DNA of 64,000 nucleotides from Tenacibaculum ovolyticum DSM 18103 (lineage in GTDB: Bacteria; Bacteroidota; Bacteroidia; Flavobacteriales; Flavobacteriaceae): NCBI RefSeq assembly GCF_000430545.1, contig NZ_AUMF01000021.1:1-64000 (forward strand). Reading direction: 5' to 3'. A program made the translations under genes and the position numbers. Below are positions 8,565 to 19,307 of this stretch, in pieces (positions within the stretch are counted from its first letter, which is position 1; each line of letters opens with the position of its first letter). A model generated the notes under the pieces. The model was not told the origin of the DNA, ran no database searches, and saw only the letters and a list, made by a program, of their open reading frames with translations.

Positions 8565-10037
8565 ATGTTTAAAAATTTTTTAGGTAATAGTCCGAAATGG
8601 TTTAAAATGACCATGATTGGTTTTTTAATTTTCAATATATTTTCATTGATGATATTAGGAAAAACAATTACGGCATGGCTTTTTATAGGTGAATTTATTT
8701 TTACTCTAGCAATGGCTTTAAAATGTTATCCATTACAATCAGGTGGTTTATTAGCGATAGAAGCAATAGCATTAGGATTAACGACACCAAAAAATGCATA
8801 TCACGAGGTTAGTCAGAACTTAGAAGTAATACTACTTCTAGTGTTTATGGTGGCTGGGATTTATTTTATGAAACCTTTATTAATGTTTATTTTTAGTAAA
8901 GTATTCACTAAGATAAAATCAAAAGTTGTTTTATCATTACTATTTGTCTTCTTATCGGCATTATTATCGGCTTTTTTAGATGCATTAACAGTAACAGCAG
9001 TATTGATTAGTGTTGCTGTTGGTTTTTATGGAGTGTATCATAAAATTCATTCGAGTGCAAAAGATTACAATGAAGATGGGATTTTAGATAGAGATGAATT
9101 AAGTGGAGAAACATTAGAACAATTTCGTAGCTTTTTACGTAGCTTAATAATGCATGGTGTTGTAGGTACTGCATTAGGAGGTGTATGTACTTTAGTTGGT
9201 GAGCCTCAAAATTTATTAATAGGAGAGCGTTTAGGTTGGGATTTTATTGAATTCTTTAAGCAAATGGCTCCAATTACGATTCCTGTATTATTTGCTGGTA
9301 TGGCAACTACAGTTGTTCTTGAGCTTACGGGGTGGTTTAGTTTTGGTGCTAAATTGCCAAAAATAGCCGCAAGTATAATTGAAAAATATACAGAGGAAGA
9401 AGATAGTAAGCGTACTGATAAAGAAAAGTATGGTTTAATAGTACAAGCTGTTTCTGCTATATTGCTAATTGCAGGTTTAGCATTACATATTGCACCTGTT
9501 GGTTTTATTGGTTTAGCTTTAATTATTGTTCAAACTGCATTTATGGGATTAACTGATGAGCATCAATTAGGTCCAGCATTTGAAGAAGCATTACCTTTTA
9601 CTGGTTTGTTAGTAGTGTTTTTTGTAATTGTAGCAATGATTCATGATCAACATCTTTTTTCTCCAATAATAGCTTGGGCACTTGATCAAGATCCAACTTC
9701 ACAACCAGGTTTATTTTACCTTGCAAATGGAGTATTATCAGCAATAAGTGACAATGTTTTTGTTGCAACTGTTTATATAGGTGAAGTACAAGAAGCTTTT
9801 AAAAATGGAGTTATTACTAGAGAACATTTTGAAAAACTAGCCATAGCTATTAATACAGGTACTAATTTACCAAGTGTAGCTACCCCAAATGGTCAAGCTG
9901 CATTTTTATTCCTATTAACATCTTCATTAGCACCATTAATAAATTTATCATATGGTAAAATGGTGAAAATGGCATTACCGTATACTATAGTCCTAGGGAC
10001 TTTAGGGTATGTAATGGTGAAATTTGTGTTAGGATAA
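8565..10037 (+). CDS. nhaB: Na+/H+ antiporter NhaB
   Basis: Inner-membrane antiporter that exports Na+ in exchange for protons. The 490-aa protein strongly resembles E. coli NhaB: N-terminal [12 protein letters not shown], then [51 protein letters not shown] and [13 protein letters not shown], all counterparts of E. coli blocks. About ten or more hydrophobic segments are visible. It lies 15 nt behind the amino-acid dehydrogenase gene and ends at a clear terminator (10064-10098). Sodium export fits a marine habitat. Confidence 0.94.
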   Translation: MFKNFLGNSPKWFKMTMIGFLIFNIFSLMILGKTITAWLFIGEFIFTLAMALKCYPLQSGGLLAIEAIALGLTTPKNAYHEVSQNLEVILLLVFMVAGIYFMKPLLMFIFSKVFTKIKSKVVLSLLFVFLSALLSAFLDALTVTAVLISVAVGFYGVYHKIHSSAKDYNEDGILDRDELSGETLEQFRSFLRSLIMHGVVGTALGGVCTLVGEPQNLLIGERLGWDFIEFFKQMAPITIPVLFAGMATTVVLELTGWFSFGAKLPKIAASIIEKYTEEEDSKRTDKEKYGLIVQAVSAILLIAGLALHIAPVGFIGLALIIVQTAFMGLTDEHQLGPAFEEALPFTGLLVVFFVIVAMIHDQHLFSPIIAWALDQDPTSQPGLFYLANGVLSAISDNVFVATVYIGEVQEAFKNGVITREHFEKLAIAINTGTNLPSVATPNGQAAFLFLLTSSLAPLINLSYGKMVKMALPYTIVLGTLGYVMVKFVLG

Positions 10038-10063
10038 ATAAAATGATAATGATTTAATTAAAG

Positions 10064-10098
10064 AATCCTGAGTTTTTAAATAAATTCAGGATTTTTTT
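10064..10098 (+). terminator. Terminator after nhaB
   Basis: AATCCTGA and TCAGGATT form an 8-bp stem around a loop of about 15 nt, followed by T7. It separates nhaB from the ExbB operon. Confidence 0.8.
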
Positions 10099-10148
10099 AA
10101 GCAATTAAAAAACAAGATAACCGTTAATATACTTATAAAATTAATTTA

Positions 10149-10835
10149 ATGATAGCTAATTTTCAAGAACAAACAGAGTTGCTAGAAGAAGCGACAAAAG
10201 AAAAAACATTATCAATCTATAATTTAATTATGGATGGAGGTGTTGGAGGGCAAGTTATAATTGCAATTTTATTTGTGTTATTAGGCGTAGCACTTTATAT
10301 TTATTTTGAACGTTTCTTCGCTATTAAAGCAGCCTCTAAAGTTGATGAAAACTTTATGAACCAAATAAGAGATCATATAACTAATGGTAAGTTAGAAAGT
10401 GCAAAAGCATTATGTGAAAACACAGATTCACCAACGGCAAGATTAATAGGTAAAGGAGTTTCTAGAATAGGAAAACCGTTAGAGGATATTAATAAGGCAA
10501 TAGAAAATGCAGGGAAATTAGAGGTGTATCAATTAGAAAGAAATGTTTCAGTAGTAGCAACAATTGCTGGTGCTGCACCGATGATTGGTTTTTTAGGTAC
10601 CGTAATAGGAATGATAGTTGCTATACATGAAATAGCAAATTCAGGAGGGCAAATAGATATAAAATTATTGTCTGATGGTTTGTACACAGCAATGACAACA
10701 ACAGTAGGTGGTTTAATTGTAGGTATTATTGCTTATATTGCTTATAATCATTTAGTAGTTCGTACTGATAAAGTTGTATATCAAATGGAAGCTAAATCTG
10801 TAGAGTTTTTAGATTTATTAAATGAACCTGTATAA
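10149..10835 (+). CDS. exbB: MotA/TolQ/ExbB proton channel family protein
   Basis: Inner-membrane subunit of a proton-driven motor that, with ExbD and TonB, energises outer-membrane transport or envelope maintenance. The protein is 228 aa with a TM segment near residues 32-52 and the MotA/ExbB domain in the second half: TIAGAAPMIGFLGTVIGMI and TTTVGGLIVGIIAYIAYN form the paired conserved helices. It heads a tight exbB-exbD-tonB order. ExbB and TolQ cannot be separated by sequence alone; the TonB-like third gene favours ExbB. Confidence 0.92.
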   Translation: MIANFQEQTELLEEATKEKTLSIYNLIMDGGVGGQVIIAILFVLLGVALYIYFERFFAIKAASKVDENFMNQIRDHITNGKLESAKALCENTDSPTARLIGKGVSRIGKPLEDINKAIENAGKLEVYQLERNVSVVATIAGAAPMIGFLGTVIGMIVAIHEIANSGGQIDIKLLSDGLYTAMTTTVGGLIVGIIAYIAYNHLVVRTDKVVYQMEAKSVEFLDLLNEPV

Positions 10836-10866
10836 TAGGTAATCTTTTAATTTTAGAATAAATAAA

Positions 10867-11259
10867 ATGAATTTAAAAGGAAGAAATAAAGTTGATCCAA
10901 GTTTTAATATGTCGTCTATGACGGATATTGTTTTCTTATTACTAATCTTTTTTATGTTAACATCAACATTAGTTACAGTTAGCGCAATTGATGTATTATT
11001 ACCAAAAGCAGGAGGAAAAACAGAGAATAATACAGCTGTAGCTGTTACTATAACCGAAAAATCTTCTTTTTATATTGATAAAACAAAAGTAAGTGAAGTT
11101 AATTTAGAAAGAACAATACTTACAAAAGTAGGAGTAGATAAAAAGAAAACGGTCGTAATTAGAGGTGATCAAAACGTACCATATAAAAACGTGATGAAAA
11201 TTATAGATATTGCAAATAGAAATAAATTAAAAATGATTTTAGCTGTTAAAGGTAAATAA
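10867..11259 (+). CDS. exbD: ExbD/TolR family biopolymer transport protein
   Basis: The 130-aa protein has one N-terminal TM helix beginning SMTDIVFLLLIFFMLTS; the aspartate in this helix (about residue 19) is the proton-carrying residue of the family. The periplasmic domain ends with the family-typical VVIRGDQNVPYKNVMKIIDIA pattern. It works with the ExbB homologue directly upstream (31-nt gap) and the TonB-like protein starting 2 nt after its stop. Confidence 0.93.
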   Translation: MNLKGRNKVDPSFNMSSMTDIVFLLLIFFMLTSTLVTVSAIDVLLPKAGGKTENNTAVAVTITEKSSFYIDKTKVSEVNLERTILTKVGVDKKKTVVIRGDQNVPYKNVMKIIDIANRNKLKMILAVKGK

Positions 11260-11261
11260 AA

Positions 11262-12080
11262 ATGTTAGTTTTAAATACAGAACATAAACGTAAATCAGCT
11301 ATTATCACTGCTGTTATTCTAATGCTTTTAGTAGTTGGAGTATTTAACTATGGGATGAAGTATTTAGATCCGCCAATAGAATACGGATTAGCAATTAATT
11401 TTGGGAACTCCGAAGTAGGTAGTGGAGAGCCTGTACAGAATACCAAAAAACAAGCTACACAAGAGCAGCAAGAAGAAGTTGTTGAAGAGGAAGTAAAAGA
11501 AAATTCAGAAGAGACTATTGAAGAAGAAGTAATCACTGATGATAGTGCTAAAAGTGTTCCTGTTATAGAGAAATCAAAAGAACAAAAGAAAGAAGTAAAA
11601 GAAACACCTAAAAAAACAGAAACTAAACAAAAACCAAAGCCATCAAAACAAACAACAGATGCTTTAAATAGTCTTTTAAATGGTACTTCAAAAGACGGTG
11701 CTACGAAAGGAGAAGGAGATGATAATGAGACTGGGGTTAAAGGTAATGAGAATGGAAATCCAAACTCTAACAAATATTACGGGAACTCAGGAAGTGGATC
11801 TGGAGGTAATTATAATTTAGCAGGAAGAAAAGCGTTATCTAAGCCTATAAAAAAACCAGATTGTGAAGAAGAAGGTACTGTTGTGGTAAGTATTGAAGTT
11901 AACCAAAATGGAAAAGTTATTAAAGCTCTGGTTGGAGGAGTAAAAGGAAGTACTAGTTCAGCTGCTTGTTTAGAGAAAGCAGCTAAAGAAGCTGCTTTAA
12001 AAACAAGATGGAATGCAGATGGTGAAGCGCCATCAAAACAAAGAGGAACAATTATCTATAAGTTCTCTTTGTCTCAATAA
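11262..12080 (+). CDS. tonB: TonB-like energy transducer
   Basis: The 272-aa protein has an N-terminal TM anchor (about residues 10-32), a long Glu/Lys/Pro/Gln-rich and Gly/Asn-rich periplasmic spacer (about 50-180), and a C-terminal TonB/TolA-like domain with EGTVVVSIEVNQNGKV and AAKEAALKTRW. It is predicted to pass motor energy to outer-membrane receptors or other envelope partners. It starts 2 nt after exbD and is followed with no gap by a small lipoprotein gene. The low-complexity spacer is normal for this family. Confidence 0.88.
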   Translation: MLVLNTEHKRKSAIITAVILMLLVVGVFNYGMKYLDPPIEYGLAINFGNSEVGSGEPVQNTKKQATQEQQEEVVEEEVKENSEETIEEEVITDDSAKSVPVIEKSKEQKKEVKETPKKTETKQKPKPSKQTTDALNSLLNGTSKDGATKGEGDDNETGVKGNENGNPNSNKYYGNSGSGSGGNYNLAGRKALSKPIKKPDCEEEGTVVVSIEVNQNGKVIKALVGGVKGSTSSAACLEKAAKEAALKTRWNADGEAPSKQRGTIIYKFSLSQ

Positions 12081-12683
12081 TTGTCTTTTTTGAAATTGAA
12101 ACTTATAATAAAAATAATAGTATTATTACTCTTTTTTTCTTGCAAAAACAGTAAGGAGGGAGTTGTGAAAAAGTTTTATTATCCTAGAGAAGCTTCCTTT
12201 CTTAAGAAAGAGAACTATGAAGTATTAAACTTTAAATCATTTAAAAATTTTGAAGATCTAATTGATAGTCTACAGGGCTTGAATTACTACGATAAAAAAG
12301 CTTATATCAAAGTAGAAAAGAATAAACAGGAATATAATATTTTAGTATCAACTACCTTTGGTAAAGGTATGCCACCTTTTTTGAAGTTTAAGAATATTTT
12401 GAGTATTTCAAAAGATAGTATATTAAAAGAAAAGAAATATTCTATAGGTGATTTAATAAGTGTGCTGAAAAAGGATTTGTTAAATTATGGAAAAGATGAC
12501 AGGTATTCAGACTCGCCTGAAAAACTTGTTGTTTCTCTAACGTGTAAAATAGATGAGCTTGAGTCTTTATTAATGAAGGTAGTTACTATGTTTAATGAAA
12601 TTAAAGAACATTCATCTGATTCTTTGAAACTAAATATATTTCTAAATAGAAGAATTGAAATATTTCCACCACCACCAATATAG
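12081..12683 (+). CDS. Putative small lipoprotein of unknown function, TTG start
   Basis: Unrecognised 200-aa protein. The N-terminus is a short basic region, a hydrophobic stretch IIKIIVLLLFFSC and a lipobox-like FFSC with cysteine at residue 21, so it is probably a lipoprotein facing the periplasm. The rest is Lys/Leu/Ser-rich with no familiar domain. The frame has no ATG before the signal sequence: the first codon after the tonB stop is TTG (12081), and other TTG codons follow at 12090 and 12096. It sits between tonB and folC, genes usually adjacent in this family, so it looks like an accessory insertion that is co-transcribed with the ExbBD-TonB motor. Confidence 0.6.
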   Translation: MSFLKLKLIIKIIVLLLFFSCKNSKEGVVKKFYYPREASFLKKENYEVLNFKSFKNFEDLIDSLQGLNYYDKKAYIKVEKNKQEYNILVSTTFGKGMPPFLKFKNILSISKDSILKEKKYSIGDLISVLKKDLLNYGKDDRYSDSPEKLVVSLTCKIDELESLLMKVVTMFNEIKEHSSDSLKLNIFLNRRIEIFPPPPI

Positions 12684-12800
12684 AAACATTAAACATAAAT
12701 ATATGGGAGTGTATTATGTTTTTTTTCTTAATAAAAAAGACTTTAGATAATTATAGTATATATTGCTCCAGACATAGTTTATAGATTATAAATAATACAT

Positions 12801-14009
12801 ATGACATATCAAGAAACCTTAGATTGGATGTTTGCACAATTGCCAATGTACCAGCGTCAAGGTAAAACTGCATTTAAAAAAGATTTAACGAATATTAAAG
12901 CTTTAAGTGATAAGTTAGGTAATCCAGAAAAAGTTTTTAAAACGATTCATGTAGGAGGAACTAATGGAAAAGGGTCAACAAGTCACATGATAGCGTCTAT
13001 TTTACAAGAAGCAGGTTATAAAGTAGGTCTGTATACATCTCCACATCTTAAGAATTTTACAGAACGTATTCGAATTAATGGTATAGAAATTCCTGATGAA
13101 AATATTGTTGCTTTTATTTCAGAAAACAAAGAATTTTTAGAGAAACAAAAGGTGTCTTTTTTTGAAATGACAGTAGGTATGGCGTTTGATTATTTTGCAG
13201 ACCAAAAAGTAGACATAGCTATTATTGAAGTAGGTTTAGGTGGTAGATTAGATTCTACTAATATCATAACGCCTGAAGTTTCTGTGATAACAAATATAGG
13301 ATTGGATCATACACAATTTTTGGGAGAAACGTTACCTGAAATTGCATATGAAAAGGCTGGTATTATAAAACAAGGAATTCCTATTATTATAGGGGAGAAA
13401 CAAGAGGTAATTAAACAAGTTTTTTTAACTAAAGCAAAAGATTGTAATTCTGAAATTTTATTTGCTTCTGATGAAGAGGGAGATTACAAAACAGATTTGT
13501 TAGGAGATTATCAATCTAAAAATATATTAACAGCGGTAAAAACAGTTAAACAACTTAAAGGTTTTATTATTTTAGAAAAACATATAGAAAAAGGTTTGTT
13601 AAATGTGGTAAAAAACACAAATTTAAAAGGTCGTTGGCAAATTTTGGAATACGAACCAAAAATTATTTGTGATACAGCTCATAATAAAGAAGGGTTAAAT
13701 TATACTTTAAAACAACTTCAAAATGAAAAATATGAAAATTTACATATTGTTTTAGGAGTAGTTTCTGATAAAAAATTGAATGAGGTATTACCTCTTTTCC
13801 CAAAAAATGCAACTTATTATTTTTGTAAACCAGATATTGTAAGAGGTTTGTCAGAAAAAAAATTAAAGGAGCAGGCTAGTGAGTATAATTTAATAGGAGA
13901 ATCGTTTGTTTCTGTAAGTCAGGCTTTTGGTGTGGCTAAATTGAAAGCAGAGAGTCAAGATGTGATTTATATAGGGGGGAGCACGTTTGTTGTTGCAGAA
14001 GTTTTATGA
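12801..14009 (+). CDS. folC: Bifunctional folylpolyglutamate synthase/dihydrofolate synthase
   Basis: Mur-ligase-family enzyme that adds glutamate to dihydropteroate and to folates. The 402-aa length fits. Visible motifs: the ATP-binding HVGGTNGKGSTSHM near residue 51, the metal/Glu region EVGLGGRLDSTN near residue 142, TNIGLDHTQFLG, and the C-terminal ICDTAHNKEGL. It lies downstream of the TonB group, as commonly seen in Flavobacteriaceae, after a 117-nt AT-rich gap. The stop is followed within 20 nt by the promoter of the tRNA-Val pair. Confidence 0.95.
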   Translation: MTYQETLDWMFAQLPMYQRQGKTAFKKDLTNIKALSDKLGNPEKVFKTIHVGGTNGKGSTSHMIASILQEAGYKVGLYTSPHLKNFTERIRINGIEIPDENIVAFISENKEFLEKQKVSFFEMTVGMAFDYFADQKVDIAIIEVGLGGRLDSTNIITPEVSVITNIGLDHTQFLGETLPEIAYEKAGIIKQGIPIIIGEKQEVIKQVFLTKAKDCNSEILFASDEEGDYKTDLLGDYQSKNILTAVKTVKQLKGFIILEKHIEKGLLNVVKNTNLKGRWQILEYEPKIICDTAHNKEGLNYTLKQLQNEKYENLHIVLGVVSDKKLNEVLPLFPKNATYYFCKPDIVRGLSEKKLKEQASEYNLIGESFVSVSQAFGVAKLKAESQDVIYIGGSTFVVAEVL

Positions 14010-14027
14010 AAAAAAATGCAAAAAAAA

Positions 14028-14058
14028 TTTGTGAGTCTCTAAAAGGGTTGTATATTTG
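14028..14058 (+). promoter_or_regulatory. Promoter of the tRNA-Val pair
   Basis: TTTG (14028-14031), a 19-nt spacer and TATATTTG (14051-14058) are a perfect match to the Bacteroidota -33/-7 consensus, 20 nt before the first tRNA. The tRNA-Thr promoter at 63210-63240 has the same two boxes and the same spacing. Confidence 0.88.
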
Positions 14059-14078
14059 CACCCGCAATTAGCACATAA

Positions 14079-14156
14079 GGGCGCGTAGCTCAGTTGGTTC
14101 AGAGCACTTGGTTTACACCCAAGGGGTCAGGGGTTCGAATCCCTTCGCGCCCACCA
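14079..14156 (+). tRNA. tRNA-Val (anticodon UAC), CCA encoded
   Basis: A complete cloverleaf: acceptor GGGCGCG/CGCGCCC, D-arm GCTCAG...GAGC, anticodon stem CTTGG/CCAAG with loop TTTACAC giving anticodon TAC, and a T-arm containing GGTTCGAATCC. Discriminator A at 14153 is followed by CCA at 14154-14156. It is identical in its 75-nt body to the next tRNA. Confidence 0.95.
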
Positions 14157-14181
14157 AAAGGTCTTAATGTTAATTGCAAAC

Positions 14182-14256
14182 GGGCGCGTAGCTCAGTTGG
14201 TTCAGAGCACTTGGTTTACACCCAAGGGGTCAGGGGTTCGAATCCCTTCGCGCCCA
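14182..14256 (+). tRNA. tRNA-Val (anticodon UAC), second copy without encoded CCA
   Basis: Base-for-base copy of the preceding tRNA-Val body, 103 nt downstream. Here the discriminator A is followed by CTG instead of CCA, so its CCA must be added after transcription. Both copies share one promoter and one terminator. Confidence 0.95.
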
Positions 14257-14260
14257 CTGA

Positions 14261-14294
14261 AAGTCTCATCAAATTTTGATGAGACTTTTTTTTG
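14261..14294 (+). terminator. Terminator of the tRNA-Val pair
   Basis: AAGTCTCATCAAA and TTTGATGAGACTT form a near-perfect palindrome followed by T8. It isolates the tRNAs from the polysaccharide locus. Confidence 0.92.
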
Positions 14295-14304
14295 TTTATA
14301 ATAT

Positions 14305-14333
14305 TTTGTTGATAATGTTTTTTTGTACTTTCG
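14305..14333 (+). promoter_or_regulatory. Probable promoter of the polysaccharide locus
   Basis: TTTG (14305-14308), a 17-nt spacer and TACTTTCG (14326-14333) resemble the -33/-7 pair with one mismatch in the -7 box (TTCG for TTTG). It is the only good candidate between the tRNA terminator and the first gene of the long co-directional cluster. Confidence 0.5.
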
Positions 14334-14369
14334 TAGACTATTTACAATGTACTTTTAGTAGTGAAAATG

Positions 14370-16877
<2,508 letters not shown>

Positions 16878-16884
16878 AAAAAAA

Positions 16885-19305
16885 ATGATGTTAAAAAAGA
16901 TAAATATTTTATTAATACTCTTATTCTTTAGTTTATGTATCAATACAATTATAGCTCAAGATATTCAAGGGAATTTGAATAATATTGAAGTAGATAATCT
17001 TTCAGATAAGGAAGTTGCTAGTTATTGGGATAAAATAAAAAAAGAAGGTTATACCTTAGAACAGGCATTAGCGATTGCTAAGACCAGAGGAATGTCTGAA
17101 TTACAGGCTCAAAAATTGCAGACTAGAATTAGGAACCTTGGAAATACTACTTTAAATAAAGAAAAGGGTAATGATAATGAAATAGAAAAAAAAGAAAATG
17201 ATTTATATTTTGGACTGACAGGAGAAGAAGGTGAGAAAGAGGAAAAAAAAGAAAAACTTTTTGGGTATGACTTTTTTAATAATCCAAACATTTCATTTAC
17301 ACCAAATTTAAATATTGCAACACCTGAAAATTATATTGTAGGAGCAGGAGATATTCTTGCTGTTGATTTATGGGGAGCAGCTGAAGCCAATTACGAGAAG
17401 AAAGTTAATAGACAAGGAGTTATTAATATTCAAGGTGTTGGTAATATCCACTTGATAGGCTTACCGATAAAAGCTGCAAGAGCTAAGATTAAAAATTATC
17501 TAAAAAGGATTTATTCAGGAATAGAAGCTTCATCTAATAGTTATAATAAAGTCAACATTGCAGTATCTATTAAGGAAGTTAGAAATGTTCAAGTGAGTAT
17601 TGTTGGAGAGGTGAAAGTTCCAGGGTCGTATTCATTAAGTGGTTTTTCAACCGTTTTAAATTCATTATATGCTGCTGGAGGGCCTACTAAAAATGGAACT
17701 TTTAGAAATGTTAGACTCTTTAGAGCTGGACAAAAAATTTCGGACTTTGATTTTTATGATTTTTTAGTAAACGGTTCTGAGATAGGAAATATAACAGTAC
17801 AAGATCAAGATGTTCTAATTATCAAACCTTATGATAAATTAGTAACAATTGAAGGAGCTGTAAAAAGACCTGGTTTGTATGAAATGAAAGAGGGAGAAAA
17901 AGTTGCTGATTTATTAAAATACTGTAGTGGCTTTGCCTCAAATGCATACAAGCAAAATATTATCATTGAACGTATAAATGGTAAGCAAAAAGAAATAATA
18001 GAAATTCCATTTAAAGAATTATCTTCTGAAAAATTAAAAGATGGAGATTATATAAAAATTAATGAAATTATAGATGATTTTTCTAACAGAATAATTATAG
18101 CTGGAGCTGTATTTCAACCTGGGAATTATGAATATAAAGAAAACTTATCAATAGATGCTTTATTAAATAAAGCAGAAGGTGTTACAAGAGAAGCTTTTTT
18201 AGACCGAGGAATTATTGTTAGAACATACGATAAAATAAATAAAGAAACAATATCATTTTCATTAAGAAATGAAAATAAAAAATTATTTTTAAAAGAGAAT
18301 GATAGTATTTATATATTTAATAAAGAAGAGTTAAAAGAAAAAGAATTTATTACAATTAACGGAGCTGTGAATAAAGCTGATAAATTTGACTTTATGAAAG
18401 GAATGCAGATTGAAGATTTAATAGCTCTTGGTGGTGGATTAAAGGGCGGTGCAGATTCAAATGTAATTGATGTTTCTAGAAGATTGAAAGATGGTAGTTT
18501 TGAGACGATAAGTAAAAATTTTAACCTTAAAGCTAGCCAAAATTTGGAAGGTACTGCTAGTAATAACTTTATATTAAAACCATTTGATATTGTTTCTGTT
18601 AGATATTTAAAAGGGTACACTGCACAAAAAACTGTTTTTATAAAAGGTGAAGCTAATTTTGTAGGAGAATATTCTATAGGCTTAAAAAATGAAAAAATAT
18701 CAGATTTAATAAAAAAGGCAGGAGGATTAACTAAGTTTGCTTATATAGAAGGTGCTTTTTTAACAAGAAAGAATAATGCGTTAGAAGATAAAAAGCAGTC
18801 AGAGTTAATTGCTGATTTTGCAAAAAAAGATACATTAACTGACGTCTCAGATGAAATAAAGAATACATTCAAAATAGGTATTAATTTAAATAAGATTTTG
18901 GCTAAAGGTGGGGAAAACTCTAAATTTGATTTAATTTTAGAAGAAGGGGATGAGCTTTTTATACCTTCGGAGAGACAAACAGTAAAAGTTGAAGGAGAAG
19001 TTTTATCACCATCATTAGTCAGATATGAAAAAGGGAAGAGTTTTAAACATTATATAGAAAACTCAGGGGGCTTTTCTGCGAAAGCGAAAAAAAGTAGGGC
19101 GTATGTAATTCATGCAAATGGAGATATAAAGACTACAAAACGTTTCTTATTTTTTAAATCATATCCTGAGGTAAAACCAGGTTCTGTGATTTTAATACCT
19201 AATAAACCAGAGAATACTAGAAAAATTTCAACACAAGAAGTTATTGCTATAACATCAGGGTTAGCAACATTAGGTGTCTTAGTTAAATCGTTAACTGATA
19301 AATAA
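16885..19305 (+). CDS. Polysaccharide export outer-membrane protein with SLBB repeats (Wza type)
   Basis: Outer-membrane/periplasmic export channel for the polysaccharide made by this locus. About 806 aa from ATG 16885 (ATG 16888 also possible; an upstream TTG at 16852 lies inside the ugd remnant). A signal peptide covers the first 25 residues and ends near IIAQ. The Poly_export domain begins at NYIVGAGDILAVDLWG. It is followed by about six SLBB-like repeats, each with a GxVxxPG(x)Y-type core (for example VGEVKVPGSYSL, EGAVKRPGLYEM, AGAVFQPGNYEY, NGAVNKADKFDF, KGEANFVGEYSI, EGEVLSPSLVRY), more than the two of E. coli Wza. A hydrophobic segment lies at the extreme C-terminus. It starts 8 nt after the ugd remnant. 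Confidence 0.9.
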   Translation: MMLKKINILLILLFFSLCINTIIAQDIQGNLNNIEVDNLSDKEVASYWDKIKKEGYTLEQALAIAKTRGMSELQAQKLQTRIRNLGNTTLNKEKGNDNEIEKKENDLYFGLTGEEGEKEEKKEKLFGYDFFNNPNISFTPNLNIATPENYIVGAGDILAVDLWGAAEANYEKKVNRQGVINIQGVGNIHLIGLPIKAARAKIKNYLKRIYSGIEASSNSYNKVNIAVSIKEVRNVQVSIVGEVKVPGSYSLSGFSTVLNSLYAAGGPTKNGTFRNVRLFRAGQKISDFDFYDFLVNGSEIGNITVQDQDVLIIKPYDKLVTIEGAVKRPGLYEMKEGEKVADLLKYCSGFASNAYKQNIIIERINGKQKEIIEIPFKELSSEKLKDGDYIKINEIIDDFSNRIIIAGAVFQPGNYEYKENLSIDALLNKAEGVTREAFLDRGIIVRTYDKINKETISFSLRNENKKLFLKENDSIYIFNKEELKEKEFITINGAVNKADKFDFMKGMQIEDLIALGGGLKGGADSNVIDVSRRLKDGSFETISKNFNLKASQNLEGTASNNFILKPFDIVSVRYLKGYTAQKTVFIKGEANFVGEYSIGLKNEKISDLIKKAGGLTKFAYIEGAFLTRKNNALEDKKQSELIADFAKKDTLTDVSDEIKNTFKIGINLNKILAKGGENSKFDLILEEGDELFIPSERQTVKVEGEVLSPSLVRYEKGKSFKHYIENSGGFSAKAKKSRAYVIHANGDIKTTKRFLFFKSYPEVKPGSVILIPNKPENTRKISTQEVIAITSGLATLGVLVKSLTDK

Positions 19306-19307
19306 AA

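Noticed and set aside
11348..11773. 141-codon minus-strand frame inside tonB
   Set aside because: It is the mirror of the Glu/Lys/Pro-rich spacer of TonB (Ser/Phe-rich low complexity) and has no promoter or family match.
14094..14279. 61-codon open frame across the tRNA-Val pair
   Set aside because: It reads through two tRNA genes and owes its repeat structure to them; not a protein gene.
18309..18620. 103-codon minus-strand frame in the SLBB exporter gene
   Set aside because: Antisense to a clear protein domain; no start context or homology visible.
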